This document shows positions 44,865 through 56,083 of a stretch of 64,000 bases of DNA, piece after piece. The DNA is taken from NCBI RefSeq assembly GCF_963576675.1, contig NC_088916.1, positions 89,545,501 to 89,609,500 on the forward strand, written 5' to 3'. The stretch comes from Euphorbia lathyris. Taxonomy: Eukaryota; Streptophyta; Magnoliopsida; Malpighiales; Euphorbiaceae. Made by a program: the position numbers and the translations under genes. The notes beneath the pieces were generated by a model. That model searched no databases and was not told the DNA's origin. It saw nothing but the letters and a program-made list of their open reading frames with translations. Position 1 is the stretch's first letter. Every line of letters begins with the position of its first letter.

Positions 44865-47766
44865 ATGGCGAGGTTGTTGTTGATGTTATCGGCTTGTCTA
44901 CTGATCGGAGAAATGCTTAAGGTTGTTCAGGCGGAAGATCCGTATTTATATTTCACGTGGAAAATTACCTACGGAACTCGGTCTCCGTTGGGGGTTTCGC
45001 AACAAGTTATTCTCATTAACGACCAGTTTCCTGGACCTGTCATTAATTCTACTAGTAATAACAATGTTGTTGTTAATGTGTTTAACAACCTTGATGAGCC
45101 TTTCCTTATCCATTGGTGAGTTTAATCCTAATTCCTTTGTTGTTTCCTCGTTGGTCTGAAAATTTTAACAATGTGTCACTTGTATGAGAAGGAGGACTCG
45201 GTCATGCATTTTGTGACACGTGGAAAAAACGATGTGTTGCAAAATGTATGGAGTGTGTCACCTGTACAGGAAGGAGGACCCAGTCCTTGTCAGTCGGAAA
45301 ATTTTAACGGTGTGTTACCTGTACGAGAAGGAGGGCATGATCCTGCATTTTGCAACAAGTGTCATTTTTGTCATAACAACGTGTCGCAAAATGCATAGAG
45401 TATATCACCTATACGAGAAGGATGACCCGGTCCTCACAAAATCCCGCTACATTTTGCGAGAAGTGTCATTTTTTCGTTCTTCTTTCCTTGTCAATCAGAA
45501 AATTTTAACGACGTGTCGCCTATACTAGAAGGAGGACTCGATCCTGCATTTTGCGACAAGTGCCATTTTTGTCATAAAAATGATGTGTCGCAAAATGCAT
45601 AGAGTATGTCACCTGTATGCGAAGGAGGACCCAGTCCTCACAAAATCCCGCTACATTTTTCGAAACATGTCATTTTTGTCATAAGAAATGACATGTGTCG
45701 CAAAATGTATGGAGTTTTCCGACGATTGCATTAAAAAAATCGATACGCTTCCTAATCAATTTGTATTTACACGAACAGGAGCGGGATCCAACAGAGGAAG
45801 AACTCATGGCAGGAAGGTTTGCCTGGCACCAATTGTCCGATCGCGCCTGGATCCAATTACACCTATCATTTCCAGGTGAAGGATCAAATTGGAAGCTTCA
45901 TCTATTATCCAAGCTTGGCTCTACAAAAAGCAGCTGGTGGGTTTGGTGGAATTCATATTAACAGTCGTTTGTTAATCCCGGTTCCTTATCCCGATCCCGA
46001 GGCTGACTACACCGTAATTATTAATGATTGGTATACCAAGAGCCATCAAAGTTTAAGACAAGCATTGGATGCTGGAAATAGCATTGGCAGGCCAGCAGGA
46101 GTGCTCATCAACGGCCAAACAGCTAAAGGAAACGGCAAAGACGAGCCTCTTTTTACCTTGAAGCCCGGAAAGACATACAAATTCAGAGTTTGTAACGCGG
46201 GTCTCAAGAAATCTCTTAATTTCCGGATCCAGGATCATCCAATGAAGCTCGTCGAAATGGAAGGTTCACACGTGATCCAGAACATTTACGAGTCTCTTGA
46301 TGTTCATGTCGGAGCTTGCTTTAGTGTTCTCGTCACAGCCAATAAGTCTCCAAAGGATTATTACATGGTTGCTTCTACCAGGTTCACTAAGGAAATCCTG
46401 ACAGGAAAAGGCATTATTCGCTACGAGAATTCAAAACGACCAGCGTCGCCTTTGATCCCTGCAGCACCCGTCGGATGGGCATGGTCTCTCAATCAGTTCC
46501 GATCCTTCCGATGGAACCTTACCGCTAGTGCCGCCAGGCCAAACCCTCAGGGCTCATACCATTACGGATCAATCAACATCACTCGCACCTTAAAGCTTCA
46601 AAACTCAGCTAGCAGAACCGGTGGAAAGCTTCGATATGCCATCAACGGTGTTTCGAACACCAATCCCGAGACACCAATGAAGATAGCCGAGTATTATGGA
46701 ATCGCAGACAAGGTCTTTAATTATGATCTGATGGCCGATAATCCACCAGCAAGTGGAGCTCAAGTTGTCGAAGGACCAAATGTTAAGAACTTGACATTCC
46801 GTAACTTCATCGAGATCATCTTCGAGAACCCTGAGAAAAGCCTTCAATCATGGCACTTAGATGGATACTCTTTCTTCGCAGTCGCGTAAGTATTGACTTT
46901 TTTTTTGGTAGAGTCTGAAAAAATCCATGTCCTTTGCTTTTTGTCAAACTGGTATCCAAACAATAAGGAATAAGGTTTTCATTTTGCTAAAAACGATAAC
47001 AGTTTAGTTTGACACCACAAAAATAGACATTAACGACCTCAAAATGGAAAATTTCAAGAATCAAAGTTGTTCATCACCACATTTACTATGGAACCAATTT
47101 TTTATTTCCCAAAATCAACATTTTCAGAGTTTTCTCTCTCTAAACATTCACTTTCTCTCTCCTCACCAAACAACACCTAAATGACCTCAAAATTAAAAAG
47201 TTGAAAAATTAAAGTTGCTTAGAATATCATCTAGTCTTTGAATTTTTTGAATTTAACATCATCAACGTTTGAGGTCCTTATTTCCAGTAAAGCGAAAAAC
47301 TCCCGTCATCTCCTACAGTTACCAGTTTGACAAAAATAAAGTGAAATCACAGAATTTTGTTTTTGTCTTCACCCGTTTTTTTTTAATACATAAACTATCA
47401 GCTTAAACGTTTAGCACTTTTTACTACTACTACTAACAAACTACTGTTGTTACGACTCTTACCAGCGTTGAGCCGGGAACCTGGACACCCGAGAAACGAG
47501 TGCACTACAATCTCCTAGATGCGGTGAGCCGGACAACAATTCAAGTGTTCCCAAAATCATGGGCAGCAATATTGTTGACATTTGACAATGCAGGAATGTG
47601 GAATATAAGGTCAGAAATATGGGAAAGAACATACTTAGGACAACAACTATATGCAAGTGTTCTTTCACCAGAAAGATCTTTAAGAGATGAATATAATATT
47701 CCTGATGATGCTTTGCTTTGTGGAGCTGTGAAGGGAATAGCAAAACCTCCACCTTATACTATTTAA
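44865..47766 (+). CDS. SKU5-similar (SKS) multicopper-oxidase-like protein, copy B
   Basis: Exons 44865-45115, 45779-46885 and 47466-47766 encode 552 residues. The signal peptide (about 1-23) ends KVVQA before EDPYLYF. Three cupredoxin domains follow as in copy A, with the same loss of copper ligands: HWSGIQQRKNSW in place of HWHG, and WNIRSEIWERTYLGQ in place of the HCH segment, with one histidine in SWHLDGYSF. Exons 2 and 3 are the same length as in copy A (1107 and 301 bp), which shows the pair arose by duplication. Introns have grown to 663 and 580 bp through a minisatellite-like array in intron 1 and a MITE in intron 2. It ends PPPYTI, again without a GPI-anchor tail. The product is expected at the cell wall. 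Confidence 0.95.
45160..45720. repeat. Tandem hairpin-forming repeats in SKS copy B intron 1
   Basis: About seven degenerate units of 60-130 bp carry TGTCGCAAAATG, then CACCTGTACGAGAAGGAGGA, then CATTTTGCGACAAGTGTCA. TGTCGCAAAATG and CATTTTGCGACA are exact reverse complements, so adjacent units can pair as hairpins in the transcript. Confidence 0.88.
46938..47341. mobile_element. MITE in SKS copy B intron 2
   Basis: The ends TTTTTGTCAAACTGGTA and TACAGTTACCAGTTTGACAAAAA are inverted. The interior (ACGACCTCAAAATGGAAAAT, CCAAACAACACCTAAATGAC) matches the interior of the GGGTAAATTA Mutator-like family, but with different ends. Copy A lacks it. Confidence 0.65.
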
Positions 47767-47943
47767 ATTTTTTTTTTTTTCTATTAAAAACCCTTTCCCT
47801 TATGCCAATAAAAAATTAAAATAATTTATTTTGTATATTATATTTGCCTTGCATTCATATATAATTACTCTATTCTGTCCCTTTAATTAATGTATTAAAT
47901 TTAATTAAATTTAATCAGGAATACCTCCTCCTTTTTTGCTTTG

Positions 47944-47944
<1 letters not shown>

Positions 47945-48014
<70 letters not shown>
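47945..48014. repeat. (TTA)n microsatellite
   Basis: About 23 uninterrupted TTA/ATT units lie 180 bp after the stop of SKS copy B. It generates artificial poly-Leu and poly-Asn frames. Confidence 0.98.
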
Positions 48015-48129
48015 CTATAGAAAATGTAGTAAATTTAAAAGACTTGGCATCTATGAGAAATGATTGGTGTAAGGAAAGAAAGTGCACAATTGTCATGTTT
48101 CTATTGGCAAGTTCAATGGATCGGGACTA

Positions 48130-48215
48130 TAGTAGAATTTCTTCATCTATGAAGCACCGACTCTGGTACGGACACAGGTTTGGGTGCAGATGTGGATGCG
48201 GGTGCAGAAAATAGC
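48130..48215 (-). repeat. Fragment with CACCGACTC/GGACAC motif
   Basis: GAAGCACCGACTCTGGTACG and GACACAGG resemble one end of common plant MITEs built from TGTCCGACAC phrases. Related scraps lie near 60900-60960 and 62595-62655. Confidence 0.3.
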
Positions 48216-48269
48216 ATTTTTAAAAAAATATAACATATAGTTGCAACGGGACACAATAAATTTGTATAT

Positions 48270-48703
48270 AGTTTTTTTTTTTTTTTGGTAGAAAAGGAAA
48301 AGAAAAACGAATAACAACAAACTACCCAGGAATTAGCCTAGGGAAGCTAACCCCAATCCTATCTTCTAAGAGAAGATGAGAGATGAAACTAGGGGAAACA
48401 GGAAGGGTAGTAACGCCTAACGTCCCTTCATGGCCCGCCGCCGCCAAGCGATCAGCAACACGATTCTGCTCTCTAAAAATGTGTCTGAACTCTACGAACT
48501 CAAAGGAGGAGCAAAGCCTTATAATAGCTTTGATGAGGTTGCGACTGTTAAGACCCATAGAATGATTCTCAGAAATCATTTTGATTGCTTCCAAATTATC
48601 AGACTCCACAGAGAGCCTCTTAACACCCAGCCTTTTAGCAAGATTGATTCCAGTAAGAATAGTCCAGAGCTCCGCAGAAAAGGAAGAACCCAACCCTAAA
48701 TTC
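48270..48703 (-). mobile_element. 5'-truncated LINE, RNase H end
   Basis: The minus strand encodes GSSFSAELWTILTGINLAKR, SVESDNLEA and FREQNRVADRLAAAGH, ending VSFPRLIPG. These are the E, D and D positions of an RVT_3 RNase H domain. A T-run on the plus strand (48272-48286) is its poly(A) tail. It ends like the larger LINE at 63 kb, so they are one family. A duplication of the type TAAATT.NTATATA flanks it imperfectly. Confidence 0.88.
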
Positions 48704-48723
48704 TATATATTACACATAAAATA

Positions 48724-48963
48724 GGACATTGCTATTTACCGCCCTAAATTACTTCATCGCCTCCCATTTGGATAATTTTACCCTTTTCATTAAAAAATAT
48801 CAAAACTGAAAATTTGGATATTATAGAGAATCGGCCAAAATTTGGTCTAGGCGGATGCCGGATCCGCCCCGTCAATTTTCAATTTTTGATCAAAATTATG
48901 AGAAGGGCAAAAAAGTCCAAATAGGGACGGTAACTAGAAAAAAGGGGCAGTATTTAGCAACCC
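48724..48963. mobile_element. Small MITE with GTTGCTAAATA ends
   Basis: The left end ATTGCTATTTACCGCCCTAA is mirrored by GGGGCAGTATTTAGCAAC on the right, around a core with GGCGGATGCCGGATCCGCCC. It is non-coding. Confidence 0.6.
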
Positions 48964-49324
48964 ACTATAAAATAACATAAAAAACATTTAAAAAACATGA
49001 TAAATCACCATTACTAAAACATCACAGTTTTCCACTAAAATGAAAAACAATTACTAAAACAGCACTAAGACCAAAACAAGGTGCAACGAAAAGAAAACAA
49101 AAAGGGAAGGAATGGAAACGAAAACAAGAAAAGATGGAATCGCACAGCAAAAATGAAGAGCAACATTCAACCCGCACAGAGAAAGAAAGAGTTTGGGTAT
49201 CGAAGGAAAAGAAGGAAATTAGGTTTGGTTATGAATTACACCAGATCGAAAAGGTTTGTGTATTAATGTTTTTTTTTCAATTAAATCTCTTTTCTTTTAA
49301 TTTTTTTTTAAAAACCCCTAAACT
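48964..49324. other. A-rich flank of the SIRE insertion, no gene
   Basis: Purine-rich sequence with short frames and no recognisable protein. Its last five bases AAACT (49320-49324) are the left target duplication of the SIRE element. Confidence 0.5.
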
Positions 49325-50662
49325 TGTTGAAACACCTTTCCACATAACTTTGATTTGACAAAATTATTTAAGTATAATTAAAAACATATTCTAAACACAC
49401 TAAGTTTAAATGCTTTGATTTATTCTACTAATGTGTTTGTTCAATGTTGAGTTAAATTGTTTATAAGACACAAGATTAAAAGGCCCAAGCCCAATACGGA
49501 AGTCAAAGCCCAAGTCAAACAGTTTAAAGCAACTCGGCCCGCGTATGTCAAAACGTTGTCGTTATGTATAAAATGCAGCTCAGCGGAAGAAGGATCTAGA
49601 AGACCTTCGAGGAACAACTTCGGGACGAAGCTGCTGAGTTGATTCGACAAACAGTACAAGACAGCAGCTGGCTAAGAACAACTTCCAGACAAAGTGTTTC
49701 CACTTTGGGTAAAGTTCAGAAGACACAGTATGCTGTCTAGTTGACATTACCATAAATGGAGAGACATTCTGCCGAGCTGACCAAAAGCTGACCGAGGACA
49801 GAAGATACTCAAATCTGATTGGCCGAGAGCTCTGAGCAAGTCAGGATGACAACGACAGGAAGCCGTTTCCCTCCAACGGTTATTTCGAAATTCGAAATGA
49901 CCGATGCCTCAGACGTCTCTATAAATAGTGCCATCAGTTGCTTCATTCAGTAGAGAACTTGATCAAGCCATTACGCTGACCAAATTTCTACGCAAAGTTC
50001 TCCAAGCAAAAGCAAAGCAATCTTACACTAAATTTCATATCTTTTGTGTAAAAGTCTAGAGTGATTATTCAATCATCTAAGGTGTCTTAGCAATCATTGT
50101 TTAGGACAAATACTTATCATTTCTAGAGATTAGAAATGAGAGGCTGAGTACTCGGTTATAGTACTCAGCGAGAGATTATGATTGAGTAGAGGTATAGAGG
50201 AAGGTACTCTTGTTATACTCAGTTGCTAAGATTGTAAAAGGTTTGATGCTCTACCGTTAAAGAGCTCAGTAGAGAATTCGAAATCTCAGAACGTGTTCCG
50301 GGGACAGGACGTAGGCTTGGAGGCCGAACCTTGATAAATCTGCTGAGTAACATATTTCTAACCTTTAACTCCTTTATATATTTATTGCTTGCTTAAACAA
50401 AAACTGACCAAGTAAAGAGGTCAAGCTGAGTTGTGCGCGTTGAATATCCGAGCTCAGGAATAGACTCTAAGTGCTATCTCCTGACTCAAGTAAAGAAACT
50501 GACCTAGTCACTAGTTGACTAAGCTAGTATCTTGCTATTCACTCAGCGCCGCTGTCCAAACCTTTTTCTCACGAAAAAGAAGTCTGCCCTAGCTTAAAAT
50601 TTTTAAATAGTTCCTAACCCCCCCCCTTGGAACTATACTTGTAACGTTATAAGGGACCAACA
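49325..50662 (+). repeat. 5' LTR of the SIRE-type element
   Basis: It starts TGTTGAAACACCTTTCC and ends GGGACCAACA. A TATA box TATAAATAG lies at 49920-49928. GCTGAG/CTCAGC motifs recur throughout. It is two bases longer than the 3' LTR because of a C-run length difference near 50620. Confidence 0.95.
49920..49928 (+). promoter_or_regulatory. TATA box in the SIRE 5' LTR
   Basis: TATAAATAG follows a GACGTCT box (ACGT core). The expected transcript start is near 49950. Confidence 0.7.
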
Positions 50663-50664
50663 AG

Positions 50665-50676
50665 TGGTATCAGAGC
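50665..50676 (+). promoter_or_regulatory. Primer-binding site (initiator tRNA-Met)
   Basis: TGGTATCAGAGC lies two bases after the 5' LTR. Confidence 0.93.
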
Positions 50677-50724
50677 TTAAAAGCTCACTGTAAAAGGTTT
50701 AACCACCTTGAGCTGATCCCCACT

Positions 50725-52466
50725 ATGGGCGAAAACAGCACTCGGTTTCTCCCAGGAAACCAAACAACTCAGATCTTACCTGAGGGGCTGTCCATTACTC
50801 GGCCTCCCCTATTCTTCGGGTCTAACTACACCTTCTGGAAGAATAGGATGAAAAATTTCATTCAGGCTACAAATATGAGTGCCTGGCTTCCATAGTCCAA
50901 TGTCCATTTGTACCTGTCGAAGTTGTGGCTGGCCAAACAGTTGTTAAAGCTGAGGCCAAATGGACAGAGGATGATCTCAAGAAGCTACAAAATCATGCTT
51001 CGGCTATAAATATGCTTCACTGTGCGCTCGATGCTGCAGAATATAATAAAATCTCAGGTTGTGAGTCGGCGCAAGAGATCTGGAAGAAGCTGGAGGTCAC
51101 CTACGAAGGAACCAATAAAGTAAATGAGTCCAAGGTGAACCAGCAGATGAGACTGTACGAGCTGTTCGAAATGAACAATGATGAGGGTATATCTGACATG
51201 AATGCAAGGTTTACCAACATCATCAATGAGCTCAAGAGACTTGGGAAGATCTTCATTGAGGAAGAACAAGTCAAAAAGATACTCAGGAGTCTTCCTAAAG
51301 ACTGGCAAGCAAAGAAGACCGATGTTGAGGAAGCTCAGGACTTAACCACCTACAAATATGACGAACTCATCGGCTCGTTGCTGACCAATGAGATATCAAT
51401 GAAAAACTTCGAGGTGAAGGAAAAGTCTGAAGGCAAGAAGCAGAAATCTGTTGTCATGAAAGCTGACTCCACTGATGGGAGCTCAACAGATGATGAGGAG
51501 ATGGCTATGTTCACAAGGAAGATGAAAAGGTTGTTCAGGAAGAATGACAAATATTCTAAGAAGCCTTACAGAAAGTTTGATAAGTATAAAGCTGAGTCCA
51601 GCGACAGCAAATACAAGAAAGACAACTCAAAGCCCATTACATGCTTTGAATGTCATCAAACTGGCCATATCAAGTCAAGCTGCCCCACACTGAGGAAAGA
51701 TAAGAAGAACGGTAAAAAGGCAATGGTGGCTACATGGAGCGACAGTGATGAGTCTTCATCAACAGAAGCTGAGGCCACCGAGTCAGCGAAGATATGTTTC
51801 ATGGCTGACGAACTTGCTGAGCCGTGCGTCTCTGAGCATGCTGACCCCTCCATTGCATCTGATGATGAGGAGCAATCAAATGAGGTAATATCACTTTCCC
51901 AGCTCAGAAACGAAATGGGTAATGCCCTGAGTGACCTCTATACACTTGTCAAAAAGTGTAATAAGAAAATTAGAGCACTCAGCAGGCGCTGTGACGAGGT
52001 TGAAGATGTCAAGCTAAGTGACCTCAGATTCCTTCTTCAGGACAACTCAACTTTGCATGATAATATGGAAATCATACATAAGTCGGTCTCTGAAGTCCAA
52101 TCAGATTCAAAGAAATTGAGAAAGGACGTCACAAATATCCAGAACCAACTCAAGGTTCAAAACAAAAGAAATATTCCTTTGAATGCTCAGTACCGAAGTA
52201 CTGGTCAGCAGAGATGGAATCCCCAGCGGAATGTCCAGTGTGACTTCTGTGGGAAGAAAGGACACACCACAAATGTGTGCTGGCACGCTCAGCACTGGGG
52301 TGCTGACCAGTCAGTGAAAAACCCTAAACGGGAGGTCAGCTGTGACTTCTGTGGAAAGAATGGCCATACTGTCCAAGTATGCCGCCATAAAATAAAATAT
52401 GATGCTTTACCTGTTGAACCTAACAAGCAAGGACCCAAAAAGAATTGGGTACCTAAAAGTAACTAG
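50725..52466 (+). pseudogene. SIRE gag, one frameshift
   Basis: The first 56 codons (MGENSTRF..., with FFGSNYTFWKNRMKNFI) end at a TAG (50893-50895), caused by a one-base loss near 50889. The rest continues in another frame and is open from before 50925 to 52466. That part holds the helical copia Gag domain (LHCALDAAEYNKISGC, RLYELFEMNNDEGISDM), a basic linker, a CCHC knuckle CFECHQTGHIKSSC (about residue 239 from 50925), a coiled-coil-like segment, and two further knuckles CDFCGKKGHTTNVC and CDFCGKNGHTVQVC. The multiple knuckles suit RNA packaging. It ends at TAG just before pol, in a different frame from pol. Confidence 0.9.
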
Positions 52467-52471
52467 TTACA

Positions 52472-55400
52472 ATGCAGGTAAGCCTGAGGTGTGCTGAGAA
52501 GTCAAAGATGTGGTATATTGACAGCGCATGCTCGAGGCACATGACTGGTGATGAAACTCAGTTCATCACGTTTAAGCGTAAACGAGGAGGAAGCGTAAGT
52601 TTTGGAGACAACAAAAAGGGTAAGATAGTAGGGTCAGGAACCATCAGAGGTAATCCTACTATTGAGTCAGTCTCCCTAGTCAGCGGACTCAAATATAACT
52701 TACTCAGCGTAGCTCAGCTATGTGACAATGGGAGAAAAGTTATATTTGATGCTACTGGATGTAAAATATACAAGGGAAAAACAAATGAGTTAATTTTAAC
52801 TGCCCCTCGGATTGATAATGTCTTTATGCTAGACTTAGAGAAAAAGTTTTCAAAAACTGTATGCTTAGTTTCAAAGGAAGAAAATTCCTGGCTATGGCAC
52901 AGGAGACTTGGTCATGTAAGCATGGACCTCCTGGACAAATTAGCAAGAAAGCAATTGGTTGAGGGACTGCCTGAACTTAGATTTGAAAAAGATCAATTAT
53001 GCCACGCTTGCCAAGCTGGAAAACAAACCAAACAATCTTTTCATAGCAAAAACATTGTCTCAACTAAGCGTCCGTTAGAATTACTACACTTAGATCTCTT
53101 CGGTCCAGTCCAGCCGCTGAGTCTGGGTGGAAGAAGATTTTCCTTGGTCATTGTAGATGACTTCTCTCGGTACACTTGGGTCATCTTGCTGAGTAGCAAG
53201 GATGAGACCTTTGAGACATTTTCAAATTTGGTTAGAAAACTTGAAAATGATAAAGACCTAAAACTAGCTCACATCCGAAGTGATAATGGTGGAGAATTCA
53301 AAAAACAACAGTTTGTTGAATTCTGTGAAGCCAGCGGCATTGACCATAACTTTTCTGCTCCTAGAATGCCTCAACAAAATGGGGTTGTTGAAAGGAAGAA
53401 CAGAACACTGGTTGAAATAGCCAGGACAATGCTGAGTGAGCATAGGCTTCCAAAGTATTTTTGGGGAGAAGCTGTTAACACAGCGTGCTATATTCTTAAT
53501 AGGGCCCTTGTTAGACCTATACTAAAGAAAACCCCCTACGAGCTTTGGAAAGGACGAAAGCCCAACATTGGATACTTTCGTGCCTTTGGCTGTAAATGTT
53601 TTATTTTAAACACTAAAGATAGCCTAGCTAAATTTGACTCAAAAGCTGATGAAGCTATCTTTTTAGGCTACTCAACAAACAGCAAAGCATACAGAGTTTT
53701 CAATAAACGAACTCAAGTTTTAGAAGAGTCAGTACATGTTGAGTTCAACAAAACTAACCCTGCAGGAAGATATCTGTCGCTGACCGAGGATGATCCACAC
53801 TCAGCACCCGCTGATCAAGATACAGCCGCTGAGTCATTCCCTCAAGGGCTGACTAAAGGTAAAAGTGAACCAAATATTGTTTTCACTGACCAGTCTTCAC
53901 CTGCAGAGATTGTTGAAACACAGACAACACAAGACATCAATCTACCCAAAGAGATAAGGATTCCAAGAGGGCACTCAGAGAGTGCAATCCTTGATGGCGC
54001 TGAGAATACCCTGATGACAAGAAACCAACTCCGGAGGTACCTCAGCAATGTAGCCTTCGTCTCAGTTCAGGAACCTAAGAACTTCGCTGATGCTGAGGAA
54101 GATGAATTCTGGATGAGCGCAATGCAAGAGGAACTTGACCAATTCAGAAGAAACGATGTATGGGAGCTAGTGCCACATCCAAGGAGTCAGAAGACCATTG
54201 GAACAAGATGGGTCTTCCGCAACAAGCTGGATGAGCAAGGAAACGTAGTCAGGAACAAAGCAAGGCTTGTAGCTCAGGGCTACAGTCAGCAAGAAGGTAT
54301 TGACTATGGTGAGACCTTTGCCCCAGTGGCAAGGCTAGAGGCTATTAGGATTTTATGTGCATATGCATCTTACATGAACTTTAAACTGTTTCAAATGGAT
54401 GTTAAGAGTGCATTCCTTAATGGAGTTATAAACGAGGAAGTTTATGTTAATCAACCTCTAGGGTTTGAGGATCCTAAATTCCCAAACCATGTTTATAAAC
54501 TCAAAAAGGCTCTGTACGGCCTCAAGCAAGCACCACGTGCTTAGTATGAGAGGCTGACCAGTTTCCTGCTGACTAGAAATTATGTCAGAGGCAAAGCTGA
54601 TGCAACCTTATTCATTAAGAGAAAGGGTAAAGATACCCTGCTGGCTCAAATATATGTTGATGATATTATTTTCGGTGCTACTAATGAGTCAATGTGCAAG
54701 GTATTTAGCAAGCAAATGCAGACTGAGTTTGAAATGTCGATGATGGGAGAACTCAACTTCTTCCTTGGACTTCAAATCAAACAAGGAAAGAATGACATCT
54801 TCATCAGTCAAGCTAAATATGCCAAGGAGATATTGAAGAAATATGATCTTGAAAATTGCAAGCCAATATCCACTCCTATGGGCACTGACATTGTCCTCTG
54901 CGCTGACGAGAATGGTAAGTCAGTAGACAGCAAGTTATATCGAGGTATGATAGGCTCTCTACTTTACTTAACAGCAAGTAGACCGGACATTCAGTTTTCA
55001 GTATGCTACTATGCTAGATATCAATCTAACCCTAAGGAATCTCATTACATAGCTGTAAAAAGAATCCTTAGATATTTACAAAGCTCAGTGAACGCAGGTT
55101 TATGGTATCCCAACACTCATGGCTTTACACTCGTTGGATACACTGACGCTGACTATGGTCGAGACAAGCTAGAACGGAAAAGCACCTCTAGAGGATGTCA
55201 TTTCTTAGGAAGCTGTCTTGTATCCTGGTTCAGCAAGAAGCAGGCGTCAGTAGCCTTGTCTACCACTGAAGCTGAGTACATTGTTGTTGGTCACTATGTT
55301 GCTCAAGTCCTATGGATTAAGCAACAGCTTGAAGACTATGGTGTTCAAACAAAGACAATTGAGGTCAAATGCGACAACAAAAGTGCAATTGATCTATCAA

Positions 55401-55600
55401 AGAACCCAATTCAATACAGCAGGATGAAGCATGTCAGCATAAGACATCACTTCATTAGAGACCATGTACTCAAGGGTGAGATAAAGCTGACCTATGTCCC
55501 AACGGATGAGCAGCTTGCGGATATCTTCACAAAGCCACTGGCTCGTGAACAGTTCAGCATACTGAGAGAAGCCATTGGTATGTTTAATCCTCTTCAGTAA
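52472..55600 (+). pseudogene. SIRE pol, single nonsense codon
   Basis: One frame runs from 52472 to 55600, interrupted only by TAG at 54542-54544 in place of the tryptophan of the conserved APRAW motif. Order: protease ([11 protein letters not shown] near 52517), integrase zinc finger (WHRRLGH near 52893, CHACQAGK near 52999) and D-D-E core (HLDLFGP, SDNGGEF near 53280, NGVVERKNR near 53380), reverse transcriptase (YVDDIIFG near 54655), and RNase H (TDADYGRD near 55142, TTEAEY near 55263, DNKSAIDLSKNP near 55371). All active-site residues are visible, so the stop is a late event. The ATG at 52472 is only an ORF boundary; in the family pol is normally made as a Gag-Pol fusion. Confidence 0.92.
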
Positions 55601-56083
55601 ATTCCTGTTCTAAAAAGTAAATTTATGCTGAGTGAATTACTATGCTGAATGATTTATACAAATGCATGCTGAGTGATTGTTATGCTAAGTACTTAACATA
55701 TCAATATTGAGTAAATATGCACACCGAGTAGTAATCTCAAACTGAGAAATCATCCTTTCTTATACTACTGACCACTCAGAATATAAAATGCTTAGTATTC
55801 TAAACGCTGAGTGTTAGATCCGTTGCATTAAATGCAAAAGCACGCGAATAGCCACCTAGGATGACGTATGCGCCGAATGTGTCATAAAAGCCAGGATCTT
55901 TGTCGGTTGACAATCCCAAGGCAAAACTGACACATGGATTCGATAAGATCCACACTTCATCGCTATAAATAATGGGTAAATCCCCATTCTTTATTTTCTT
56001 TACACTTACCAAATTCTTTGGCAAAGCATTCTCTCTCTCTCTCTCTAAGACTCTCAAAGCTTCCCAATCCTCTTTCTGAAACA
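55601..56083 (+). promoter_or_regulatory. Inter-ORF region with TATA box and CT-rich leader before ORF3
   Basis: After pol come several TGCTGAGTGA-type repeats. TATAAATAA follows at 55964-55972, and then a pyrimidine-rich stretch with (CT)n at 56031-56046, ending at the ATG of ORF3 at 56084. This is the layout of a plant promoter and 5' UTR. It suggests ORF3 is expressed from its own transcript. Confidence 0.5.

Noticed and set aside
47911..48214. Frames of poly-Leu or poly-Asn after SKS copy B
   Set aside because: They are read through the (TTA)n microsatellite and have no support as genes.
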